From the NCBI RefSeq assembly GCF_030269645.1, contig NZ_BSTR01000009.1:124001-188000 (forward strand): a DNA stretch of 64,000 nucleotides, in the 5' to 3' direction. Numbering within the stretch: the stretch's first letter is position 1; each line of letters opens with the position of its first letter. Shown piece by piece: positions 33,975 to 43,056 of the stretch. The translations under genes were made by a program, and so were the position numbers. The stretch is from Actinokineospora sp. NBRC 105648 (GTDB taxonomy: Bacteria; Actinomycetota; Actinomycetes; Mycobacteriales; Pseudonocardiaceae). Below the pieces are notes generated by a model. That model was given only the letters and a program-made list of their open reading frames with translations, did no database searches and was not told the DNA's origin.

Positions 33975-34329
33975 GGCGTGTCTCGAAGTACTGGCCCGCC
34001 GACATCGCTGAGTGGGGTCTTCGTCGGCGTGTCGTTGATCGAGTGGGTGAGGTCTGCGGTGGATCGGTCAACGACGAAGGAGGCGGCAGCGCGATGCTCG
34101 CCGACGGGCTTGAGGAGATGTTCGGTTCCGGTCGCGTCGCGGTGCACCACCGCGATGCGACCGGACACCGTCGCCGGGTGATGGTGCGCGGGTCGTCCGG
34201 CCAGGCAGTGACCTTCGCGCGCCCGCCCGACGCCCTCGGCCGCCGCCGATCGCGTCAGCCCGTCGACCAACCGCGGCGGTGGCAACGCCAAGGTTCCGAA
34301 GGTCAGGCCAAGAGGACGATCAGCAGCGA
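33975..34329. other. 355 bases of probable gene remnants
   Basis: This begins with CTAGGGCGTGTCTCGAAGTA right after the preceding stop, a sequence type often seen at insertion-sequence ends. A partly open minus-strand frame is present, but there is no recognisable transposase core and no second end. Nothing else is supported. Confidence 0.35.
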
Positions 34330-34866
34330 GGTGTGGCGATCCCACCTGCGGCGCGGCGAGCTCTTGAGGCGCGCGGACCCCGTCGACCTCACGGTGGCCT
34401 ATTACGCGAACTGTCTCCGTTCACCCGGGAGACAAGGCGACGCAGAGGGGCTGGACGACCTCTCCTCCGAGGCGCGTGAGCTGGTGGCAGCCTGGCTCGT
34501 CGAGTTGGGGGTACCCGCAGGGGACATCGCAGGGCTACCCGACCTGGCCGATCCGGCAGGCCCTGGCCTGGGTCGCGCGACGCCGTCGCCTGTCTCCGCT
34601 CCTAGTGGAGATATTCGTGGCGACCTTTTCCGAGAGGTCGCCACCTACCTGGGAACGGACTAGGCGAGGAAGACCTGCGGCGAGCGAGTGGTCGAAACCA
34701 TTCAGGCACACCAACCGGACGTGGTCATCGCGCACTCACTGGGATCGGTGGTGGCCTACGAGGCATTGTGGAACTCCGGCGCGACGGTGGACCTGCTGAT
34801 CACCCTGGGCTCTCCCCTGGCGTTGCCGAACGTCGGGACGCACGTGCGGCTCAGGCCAGATCGACG
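34330..34866 (+). pseudogene. Broken alpha/beta serine-hydrolase gene
   Basis: Pieces of one protein lie in different frames: 'VDLTVAYYANCLRSPG' and 'SSEARELVAAWLVELG' (from about 34382), then 'RQALAWVARRRRLSPLLVEIF', then 'LFREVATYLGTD', a stop, and 'VVIAHSLGSVVAYEALW' with 'LLITLGSPLALPN'. The nucleophile elbow HSLGS and the following LGSPL strand are typical of actinobacterial serine hydrolases that occur as effectors or accessory genes in conflict loci. At least three frame changes show it is non-functional. It lies directly upstream of the caspase gene. Confidence 0.7.
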
Positions 34867-35157
34867 GAGGCCTCGGCGTGGCGCCAGAACCCTATAGGGC
34901 TGCTGTGTAACCCGCTGCCGGCGACCAGATTGCTACACGGTGCCGCAGCCAGTCAGGCTCGTGATGACGAGCCGATGCGGGCAGAGTGGCGCAAGACTGG
35001 TTGCACCATCACCCTGGCCTGTGACTTCCCAGGTCACCTCGGTTTCGTTACCGGCTGCGATTGCGGGCGAGTCGATGCCGAGACTCGTCCCACAGCTAGT
35101 CATGATCACGGTCGTGCGATGATCCCGGTTCGGATCGATAGCGTGGGAGACGACACC

Positions 35158-36462
35158 GTGCGACTGCCGGACCCGGAGCGTTCGGCGGCTGTCCTGATCG
35201 GGACCACCGCCTACTGCCACCCGGACTTGGTTGACCTGCCCGCGGTAGCGGCCAACCTCCGAGACCTGCGCTCCGCGCTCATCCACCCGGTCCACGGTAG
35301 TTACCGCCCAGACCGCGTGACCGTCCTCGAAGACCCAGACTCCGCGCGAACCATCTACCGGGTCCTGCGCAGGCAGACCGCTGAGGACACCCTGCTGGTC
35401 TACTTCGCGGGGCACGGCCTGGTCGGGGCGACGGCCGGTGACCTCCACCTGGCCCTCGCCGAAACCGACCCGGACGAACTGCGCGTTAGCGCGCTCCCAT
35501 TCGACGTCGTCCGCGAGGCCCTGCGCGACAGCCCAGCCACCACCCGCGCTCTGATCCTCGATTGTTGTTTCAGCGGACGCGTCACCACCGCGACCATGGG
35601 CACCGGCCAGACCGAGATCGAAGGCGCCTACACCCTGGCCTCCGCCCCTGCCAACGCCCTCTCACTCGCCCCACCCGGCGCGACCCACACCGCGTTCACA
35701 GGCACGCTGATCGATCTGCTCACCACCGGGATCCCCCACGGTCCTGAACTGCTGACCCTCGGCACCATCTACCCGCGACTGCGCGCCGCCGCCCTGGCTC
35801 GCGGCTACCCGGTTCCGACCCGCCAGGGCACCGGTACCGCCGACCAGTTAGCCATCGCCCGCAACCCTGCTTGGGGCATCCCCATCCCCAGCGAACCATT
35901 ACCGACCTCCGCGACCGCCCCACGGAGATACATCGGAATGATTCCCACGGTCGTCGTCAGAATATCCGTAGCCTTGCTCCTCATCGTCGGGATAGGCGGA
36001 GTCGCACTGGCCATCAAGTTCAATGCACTCGACGACCTCCTCAATGGCGACCGCACAGCCCACTCGACCACGCCCACATCCGCCAGCCAAACCCCTCGCA
36101 CCACTACCTCGACTACCGACCCACCCGCGACCGCCACGACGACATCCACCACACGAGCACCTGACGACCCCAAGTCGCAACCGGTCAGGATCTACAACAA
36201 CAGTACGATCGACGGCCTCGAAACCCAGGCCGCCGACGACCTTGCCCACTCCGGCTGGACCATCAGCGTCACAGGCAACTACACCGGCGGCAAGATTCCC
36301 ACAAGCACCGCCTACTACCAGGCAGACAACCCGGCTGAGAAGGCCGCCGCCAAGAATATTGCGGCCCACTTCGGCCTCAGGGTTGAGGAACGTTGGGAAG
36401 GAATCGCCGACAGTGGGCCAGGGGTGATTGTCATCGTCACCAACGATTACCACAGTCCCTAG
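35158..36462 (+). CDS. Caspase-family protease fused to a membrane helix and LytR_C domain
   Basis: 434 residues from GTG at 35158, chosen because GGGAG sits eight bases upstream and because the N-terminus (VRLPDPERSAAVLIGTTAY) is where these proteins normally start. The C14 caspase domain spans about 5-240. The histidine is in VYFAGHGL (His86) and the cysteine is in LDCCFSG (Cys137, aligned with DACHSG of metacaspases). A membrane helix at about 264-286 follows, then a Thr/Ser/Pro linker. The last 95 residues are LytR_C-like (VRIYNNSTIDGLETQAADDLAHSGW). The caspase part is predicted to be inside and the LytR_C part outside the cell. The gene is intact between decayed neighbours. Confidence 0.85.
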   Translation: MRLPDPERSAAVLIGTTAYCHPDLVDLPAVAANLRDLRSALIHPVHGSYRPDRVTVLEDPDSARTIYRVLRRQTAEDTLLVYFAGHGLVGATAGDLHLALAETDPDELRVSALPFDVVREALRDSPATTRALILDCCFSGRVTTATMGTGQTEIEGAYTLASAPANALSLAPPGATHTAFTGTLIDLLTTGIPHGPELLTLGTIYPRLRAAALARGYPVPTRQGTGTADQLAIARNPAWGIPIPSEPLPTSATAPRRYIGMIPTVVVRISVALLLIVGIGGVALAIKFNALDDLLNGDRTAHSTTPTSASQTPRTTTSTTDPPATATTTSTTRAPDDPKSQPVRIYNNSTIDGLETQAADDLAHSGWTISVTGNYTGGKIPTSTAYYQADNPAEKAAAKNIAAHFGLRVEERWEGIADSGPGVIVIVTNDYHSP

Positions 36463-36752
36463 CGGACCTTGAGCATGGTTGGGTGACACGCCAGATAATC
36501 GTGGTGTGGGTCGTGACGCTGTGCTGTCGAACCTAAGAGTGCTCGACAAAAGTCCGGTGGACCTTTGACTACGACGGCGGCATCAGCCCAGACGACGAAC
36601 CTATCCTCATCGACGCTCCACTGGGGTATGGACTCCGGGCGCACACGCTGTCACCGGAACCTACGTCGAGGGAGCCACGGGAAACATCGCGGTCGGCTCC
36701 TGCCTGGCTTGGATGGCCAGCGCCTGCGTCGTTGACGGGACACAATGATCGA

Positions 36753-37563
36753 GTGAGCGATGACTGGGAACTGCGCTGGGCATCGGGAGCCCGGCGGTTG
36801 TACGTCGCCGAGATCGTGCGGCAGGCGAGTTACGCCTTGACCGCAGTGCAACAGGCTCTCACTCGCAGTCGGGATCCGCGGCGGCGTTCCGAGGCTTGGC
36901 CTGCGATCCAGTCGTTCCTCACTGCGTCCGCCATCATCAGCAAGCTGTTGTGGCCCGTCAGGGCCGATGGAACCGATCCCCAAGTCTGGTTGGCGTCGCT
37001 TCCGCGCCGACCGGCTGCGGACCGAGCTGATGATCAGCAACACCTCGGCCCTCCGGGACAGGAAGGTCCGGGACTCCGCCGATCACTTTGACGAACGCAT
37101 CGACGACTTTGTCCGCGATCAGTGCCTCCCGCAGTCGTGGACAGACCTTGCCGAGGAGGAGTTCACGCAACACCCGGCTCCGTTCCGCGCGATCAACCCT
37201 GACACAGGTGAGGTACTCGCAGGCCATGACCGAATGGCCCTGACGCCCATCGTCACGGAGTTGAACGCGGTTTTGCGCAGGTGCGAAACCATCGAGCCCG
37301 GATCAACCAGCGAACCCGACGTAGTCATGCTGCTGGCCACGTTGAGGTGGCCGCCGCTGCCCTCCTTATTCGCGCCCACCGGGCGATCGGACGAACTGGT
37401 CGCTGCCGGGGCCAGTGTAACCGCGACCGGCCCCGAGAGCCTGGAAGAGCTGATCACGCTGGTTGTCGATCAGCTCCGAGCACCCGGACTCGAACCGACC
37501 ACCCGACGCCGAGGGATACGTGATGTCGAGCCGGGCCAGCCCCGTCCGGGCGCGTGCGAATGA
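36753..37563 (+). pseudogene. Frameshifted hypothetical gene (FDERID-motif family)
   Basis: It starts at GTG 36753 (VSDDWELRWASGARRLYVAEIVRQASYAL) and stays in frame to about 36965 (IISKLLWPVR). It then continues in another frame with 'LRDRKVRDSADHFDERIDDF' up to about residue 110 of that frame. Together they read as one helical protein of a type common in actinobacterial accessory regions; the DHFDERID part recalls HEPN-like helical proteins, but this is only a resemblance. The tail after about 37280 looks non-coding. The 290 bases before it (36463-36752) show no supported feature. Confidence 0.55.
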
Positions 37564-38218
37564 GTCGATGCACGGAGCTGGCGGAAGCTCTGGACTGACT
37601 TCTCGCTAATGCCGGGATTGCCCGATTTCGGACTACTAACTGATAGAGCCGCCGCTCAGGTGGCATCAGCACACATGAGCAGCAAAATTAATTCCACAGG
37701 GCGGGCGCACATCGATCATCAAATCCGCCTCATCTCTTCCGGTCCGCTATTCGCGCCAACGCAAGCAGTCGCTGGGGCTCCGAAACGCCAGCTCGTGCAG
37801 GTAAGATCGACAACCTCGGCCGCGTGCTGCGACCGGAAGTGCTCGACTTCTCAGTCCACGTCAGGTGGCGCTGGCGGCTCATCTCGGCGACCGGATCGGG
37901 CCCCGCCGACCACGAGGTCTGATTGGAGGAGTCGGCGCCGGCCATCGTCTGGCAGATTGTCCAGGTGCTTATCTAGCTTCTTGCCGCCGAGGGACTCGTC
38001 AGAAGTTTAGTCAGCTAGATAGCCAGATTTCGAATGCCATATCTCCGATATGAAAGAAACGGTATGAGTCGTCGTCGCGACCCTCAAGGTACGGACCACC
38101 GACGAACTGCCGTGGCTAGTCCAACTCGATGCGGGCTGAGTAACGTCGATCGCCAGTCAATCGCGTACGATCCGGGATCAGGTGCGGGTGTGGTCGAGCG
38201 ATATCAGCGGTGCACGGT
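37564..38218. other. 655 bases without a supported gene
   Basis: GC is below the window average and all frames are broken. No repeat, hairpin or family resemblance was found by eye. It separates the frameshifted gene from the NB-ARC remnant and probably consists of decayed sequence. Confidence 0.5.
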
Positions 38219-39165
38219 ATGGCTGGTGAACAGGTCGTGGTGTCGATGCAGCGTCTCGTTCATAAGGATGCGCTGCGTGTGTTGACCGCTGCGGATGCCG
38301 CCGCTGGCGTCGAGTTGGCGGCCGCGGCCGAGACGTTGTTGTCCCTGCTCGACCCCGACGGGGTCCAGGCGGGCAAGTACGCGGGCATGCGTGTGCGCGA
38401 CAACCAGGGCGTGGTCATCGGCGACGGTAACCAGGTGCGCAACGAGTTCTACCAACACCTGCACCCCGCGACGATGCTGGCCGCGGCGGCGCAGGTCGAG
38501 GTGATCACCGGCACGGCGACCGACGCGGTGTTCACCGGACGCGACACCCCGGTCCAGGCGTTGCTGGCCGTGCTCGACCCCGCGACCGCGGGTGGTCCTC
38601 GTCGAGCGGGACCGGTTGTCCCACCGGCGTTTGCGGCAGGCTTGCCTGGAGCAGCGTGACCTCGGTGTGGGTCAGGGTGAGGCGGTGGTGGTCTCGGCCG
38701 GGATGGGTGGGGTCGGCAAGACCGCCCTCGCGCGACACTGCGCCGCCCACGCCCGCGGCCCGGGGATGGTTCCCCGGCGCGGTGTTGTGGGTCGACATGC
38801 TCGGCTACTCGCCCACCCCGGTCGAGGTCGACGCGGTGTACTCGCCCCTGCTGCGCCGCTTCGGGCTCACCGGGGAGCAGTCCCGCCCGAGGCCGCCGAC
38901 GCCCACACCGTCTACCACCAGGTCCTGGCCCAACGCACGGCCGCGGGGCGACGGGTGCTGCTGGTGGTGGACAACGCCTCGACCGGTGCCCAGGTCCGGC
39001 CGCTGCTGCCCGCCCCCGGCGGCAGACACGCGGTGATCGTGACCGTGCGCGACACCCTCGACCTGCCTGCCAGGCCCTGCCCCTCGACGCCCTCGACGAA
39101 CCGGGCTCGATCGAGTTGCCCGTCAAAGACCTGCACGCCCTGGCGCCCGGGGACCAGCGCCTGAC
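38219..39165 (+). pseudogene. Broken NB-ARC/NLR-like gene with RHIM-like motif
   Basis: The first frame (ATG 38219) gives a helical N-terminus (LVHKDALRVLTAADAAAG), then RVRDNQGVVIGDGNQVRNEF (residues about 60-80), then 'FTGRDTPVQALLAVLDP', the usual lead-in to a STAND NTPase. The NTPase continues in other frames: Walker A SAGMGGVGKTALARH, 'AVLWVDMLGYSP', Walker B RRVLLVVDNAS, and 'HAVIVTVRDTLDLPA'. At least three frameshifts are needed and no C-terminal sensor repeats remain. The VIGDGN motif resembles RHIM-like/BASS3 amyloid signalling motifs. Confidence 0.75.
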
Positions 39166-39414
39166 GCGGCGTCGAGTACTGAGATCCCAAGGACATCCAG
39201 ATCCTCGAGGACTGTGTTCTCTGGGGTGCACCGTTGAAGTTCACCTCGATCATCTAACTCCCACCTGGCCACGCCCAGAGATGTCGACCTCAAATGGTCG
39301 TCGCGGCGCATGACCAGCATCGTCGACTCTGCCTGCGGCGTGCCTGGTCGTGAGCCAGATAGTCATCGCAGCGAAAGTGTGGGCGCCTCAGTGATCACTC
39401 GGTCGCATAAGGGC

Positions 39415-39888
39415 CTACTCGATCTTCGCGAGCCGGATCAGCCAGTGTTCGGAGAAGTAGCCCGGGTTGTCTTCCGCTTCGAAGATGTCTGAGTCGAGTT
39501 GGTACTCTCGTTGAATCCGCGACCTCCAGGCTCGGATGGCATACCGGCCTGGATCAATGTCGATCGCAATGTCGTCAGGACTTCCGGGGATACCGCCGAG
39601 GAGCAATTTTCCTGTTTCGCAGGTAAGTTGGCCCTCGAACACGTCTGATTCGCGCTGGCCGTCATTGGGGAGTCTCTGCCAGTGTTCGAGCCGGACATGC
39701 GGACGAGCGAGGTCCCCTTGTGTGGTAAAGATGCCTCCACCGGGGCCGGTCACGGCTATTTTTTCAGACGCGATACTCGGTAGGTGGTCGTACGACAGGC
39801 TCGACCAGACATCGAAGAGCAGGAACTGATTGAAGTCCGACGGGGGATGGTGTTCGATGAAAGCGAGGGGTTGGACATCCTCCGACAT
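39415..39888 (-). CDS. Hypothetical acidic protein, candidate partner of the DNase
   Basis: 157 residues from the ATG of MSEDVQPLAFIEHHPP with CGGAGAA about seven bases upstream. It is acidic, with beta-rich sequence and 'IDPGRYAIRAWRSR' near the C-terminus, a pattern found in small actinobacterial proteins of unknown role. GC is lower than in the flanking housekeeping genes, suggesting transfer. It starts 76 bases after the stop of a secreted nuclease gene on the same strand, the usual place for an immunity gene. No family was recognised. Confidence 0.65.
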   Translation of the reverse strand: MSEDVQPLAFIEHHPPSDFNQFLLFDVWSSLSYDHLPSIASEKIAVTGPGGGIFTTQGDLARPHVRLEHWQRLPNDGQRESDVFEGQLTCETGKLLLGGIPGSPDDIAIDIDPGRYAIRAWRSRIQREYQLDSDIFEAEDNPGYFSEHWLIRLAKIE

Positions 39889-39964
39889 AGGTTCTCCGTA
39901 CGTGACGCGGTGCGGGTAGGCGGAGACAGCCTATCCCGTTACCCGCACCGCGGCGCGCCGTACG

Positions 39965-41353
39965 CTAGTTGTAAGCGGTCACGTAGTAGTCGTCACCGTC
40001 GAGGATGTGATCTTCGGCAACGAACAGGCTCAGGCGGCTGCCTACCTTCTGGTTGTGAGAACTCAGCACGGGGCGGACCGCGTAGGTACGCAGCATGCCC
40101 TCGGTGACCGTGAACGATCCCTCGTAGGTCGTGGCGAAAGGGAATTCGTCGCAGTCGTTGGTCAGCCCATCGGGGCGCTGTGTGTAGTTTGCTCCCCAGT
40201 GCGCCTTGCACGCCGCGACAGACTTGTTACGATTGGCGGTGCGCAAATTCGCATCGTAGAAGAGGCGCTGGATCGGTTCTGTCTTCCCGATCTTGCCCGG
40301 GATGTATTTTCCGGTGTTGCCCGGGTACGTACTCCCGATATTGTTGTGAGCATCGTAGATGAACCGGGCAGACTCGGCGATCTCGGCGTCGGCGGTGTTC
40401 AGCTTGAGCCAACCGGTCGCGGCATGGAAGACGCAGTCGCTACTCTTGGCATAGTTCGGGTTTTGTGAGCGTGCTATGTCGCATCGGAACGGTGCTGTCA
40501 CGACGCCGGTCTGGGAGTAGTGGTCATACGGCCCCGGGCCGCCGTAGGTGAACACGTAGGTGCGGATCGCGTAAAATGTCCGCTTCTCCGCGTTGATTTG
40601 AACCGGTTCCGAAGCGCTCGGAGGATCTTCGCCTGAGGTCGTGATGGTAGAGGTTTGCGAGTCGGCAGCTTGCCAAGCCGAGATGGACTTCGACCAGCCA
40701 GAGCCCGGTACGCTACACTTGGCCGTTGACCCGGTGGTGATTACCTTGCTGCACTGGAATTCGACCCCGATGTCCATGTTGACGTTGACGGTGCCGGTGA
40801 AGGTCCAGTCCCAGAACCGCGTCGTCAGGGTGAACTGGCGTGCGTTCCAGTTCATATTCCAGGTCATTGCCCACTTGGCTACGGCTCGTCCCGTCGGCAA
40901 GCAGCCCGACGCCGAGCAGTTGAAGTGGTCGACGACAATGAACTCTGAATGGCAGGCGGCGAACCGGTTCTTGTACAAGACGGGCCCGGAAAATCCGCCG
41001 AGGTAGCGGTCCACGCACTCCTGTGGTGAGATCGGATCACCGGGCGTTGCCAGCGGAGTTGCAGCGCTCGTGGCGTACCTGCCGGAATCTACCTCGTAGA
41101 CCTGCTGCGGCGGGTTCACCAGTTCAGGCAGCGGTGGAAGGCCGTCGCCTGTTCGGCGTTGCGCTGACCGGGCGGGCGGCAGGCTTGGGATCGCGGCCAA
41201 TGAGTCCGTTGTCATGGGGAGTGATCTCACGACCTGGTAGTTCGCTTGACCGCTTGCCTGTGCTTGCGGCAAAGCGGCAAATGTCGAGATGGCCGTAGCC
41301 GCGACGCAGAGCGAGATCGTGCGCACGGCCCAGCGCCTTCTGTTGATTTTCAT
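39965..41353 (-). CDS. Secreted protein with C-terminal NucA/NucB DNase domain
   Basis: 462 residues from the ATG of MKINRRRWAVRTISLCV, with GAGGGG just upstream. A Sec signal peptide spans about residues 1-34 (cleavage after AQA). The long middle region is Thr/Ser/aromatic-rich with several cysteine pairs. The C-terminal 130 residues contain 'GLTNDCDEFPFATTYEG' (DCDE at 400-403), the signature of NucA/NucB deoxyribonucleases. It is expected to cut DNA outside the producing cell. The upstream region (41354-41480) is AT-rich, with TAAAAT as a possible -10. GC is lower than in the housekeeping block. Confidence 0.82.
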   Translation of the reverse strand: MKINRRRWAVRTISLCVAATAISTFAALPQAQASGQANYQVVRSLPMTTDSLAAIPSLPPARSAQRRTGDGLPPLPELVNPPQQVYEVDSGRYATSAATPLATPGDPISPQECVDRYLGGFSGPVLYKNRFAACHSEFIVVDHFNCSASGCLPTGRAVAKWAMTWNMNWNARQFTLTTRFWDWTFTGTVNVNMDIGVEFQCSKVITTGSTAKCSVPGSGWSKSISAWQAADSQTSTITTSGEDPPSASEPVQINAEKRTFYAIRTYVFTYGGPGPYDHYSQTGVVTAPFRCDIARSQNPNYAKSSDCVFHAATGWLKLNTADAEIAESARFIYDAHNNIGSTYPGNTGKYIPGKIGKTEPIQRLFYDANLRTANRNKSVAACKAHWGANYTQRPDGLTNDCDEFPFATTYEGSFTVTEGMLRTYAVRPVLSSHNQKVGSRLSLFVAEDHILDGDDYYVTAYN

Positions 41354-41587
41354 TTTCCCCTCAGAATGTTCGCGCGTCACCCGGCTGAGTGCACGCACGA
41401 TTCACACTAAGGGTCGTGATCATTTTACACACTAGGGCGAATCGGTATAAATAGTTCACAGGTCATTACATTGAGTGGCCGCTCACCGCCGAAGGGGTGT
41501 GTCCACCACCACGTGATTGCGCTAGACGCGCTGCATCGCGCCGACGGAGGCCGGTCTACACCTATGAGAACCAACGCCTATTGGTAA

Positions 41588-41866
41588 GTGACCCCGGCCA
41601 CTGCTTCAAGGCCACCCGTGACTGTGGCCACGCCACACACTCCGACGCGTCCGGGACGAGGCGTGGCCCTGTCCGGCGCATGCCTCGGCCACAGCACACT
41701 CAACTGCGTGACCCTGCCAGAAGTGGACTTGTCCGATGCCATCCTGACCGGCGCGGACTTGACTGGGGCGGATCTGACCGGCGCCAAACATGCTAATGCC
41801 AAACATGCCAATACCGTGATTGGGGGAGCGATCAGCGATTCCACCCAAAAGGGCGTGTGGTGGTGA
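41588..41866 (+). CDS. Short pentapeptide-repeat protein or fragment
   Basis: A frame from GTG at 41588 (about 92 residues) whose middle shows pentapeptide repeats (DLSDAILTGADLTGADLTGAKHANAKHAN). Only five or six pentapeptides are present, fewer than in typical full-length members. The N-terminus is low in complexity. It may be a fragment. The function of such repeats ranges from DNA mimicry to unknown. Confidence 0.4.
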   Translation: MTPATASRPPVTVATPHTPTRPGRGVALSGACLGHSTLNCVTLPEVDLSDAILTGADLTGADLTGAKHANAKHANTVIGGAISDSTQKGVWW

Positions 41867-41962
41867 CCATCAGACATTCGTCCACCTCGGCCGCCCTCTC
41901 GGTCTGCGGATGCCCGGACCCAGTTGGCCGATTCGATGCTGGCCCGCGCCTGTTATGCGCTG

Positions 41963-42247
41963 TCACCGCGTGAGATCGGGAAGGGGACCGCGTACGTCCC
42001 ATTTCAGCAGTGTCTTGCCGGTGGCGCGGTAGTGGGTCTGCTTGGCGCGTTTGCGGGTTTCGTAGTCGTCTCGGTCGTGGATCCCCCAGACCTCGAGGTA
42101 GGTCTCGGGGGTGGTGTCGAGCAGGACGAAGTCGGGGAACACCGCCCCGCTGTCGTAGTGCAGGGGCTTGAGGAAGGTGCGGCCCGCCGCGGTGAGTGCG
42201 TCGGCCGTGCGCGCCTCGTGGCCGATGGTCTCGCAATGGCCGATCAT
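41963..42247 (-). pseudogene. C-terminal fragment of a DUF1173-like protein
   Basis: The fragment 'GRTFLKPLHYDSGAVFPDFVLLDT...YLEVWGIHDRDDYETRKRAKQTHY' matches the C-terminal end of DUF1173-type proteins, which are found on integrative elements and plasmids. Only about 95 residues are left, with no continuation upstream. It suggests that an integrative element once occupied this site. Confidence 0.5.
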
Positions 42248-43056
42248 CGTGTCAGCTCCGCCAGCGGCACCACATCGGCCTGGCGGCGCAGAGCGGCGGC
42301 CCGCTCGGCGACGGAGGTCACCAGCGGCCGTCGAGGTGGTGAGCGACGTGTGTGGTCAGCGCATCGCGCCATGGGCCAACGCGGCCGCGGCGGCGTCGAG
42401 ATCACGGTCGATCTGTCGCGCCACCGCCTCGACGCGCCGGGCGCTGTCGAGTTCGCCGAGGATGCGGACGCTGTTGTCGCGCGCGTGAGCCAGCTCCGAG
42501 CGCACGGTCGCCAATCTGGTCACCGGCACCAGCGTGGACAACCACCGCATCTGCTCCGCCTGCCCGGCGACATCCACTACGCGCGCCCCCCGCTGCCCTC
42601 GTACTGCGGACCGCCCGATGCTCGGCCTGAAGCTCCCGGATGATCGAAGGGTGCCAGAGCGACGTGGGCGAACGACAGACGTCGAACGTTGCCAGCACCG
42701 TTTGCCCACACTGTCGATGTCCCGTGTCCGAGTCGAGCCCGGGCGACGGGGCGGCAACCGGGCCACAGTGTTCAGGTCCCTGCTGACATCCGGTGGCTCT
42801 GAACAACCGTGACGCTCCGTGTCTTGAGTCGCCGACGCGAGCACCCCCGGCGGGGCTCGGCCTCAACACCGCGGAGGTGTCCACCCGGTTCGAATGTGAG
42901 CATGCACGCCATCTGGGCGGTGCTCGGCTCCGTGGCCGCACGCCGCCTCAGCCGCCCCGGTAGACGGCGTGAACTGATGCGGATACGACATCACGAGAGG
43001 CGGTCCTACCCCGCATCACCTTTCACCCATAAAAGGACCGAAGAGTGAGGCAAAGA
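42248..43056. other. 809 bases of decayed sequence
   Basis: No intact gene. On the minus strand at about 42356-42600 a coiled-coil-like stretch (LVPVTRLATVRSELAHARD...) is probably another fragment of the old mobile element. The rest, up to the integrase remnant, has no visible structure. Confidence 0.45.

Noticed and set aside
33975-33996. Insertion-sequence end-like CTAGGGCGTGTCTCGAAGTA
   Set aside because: No matching second end and no recognisable transposase core was found; left as a remnant note only.
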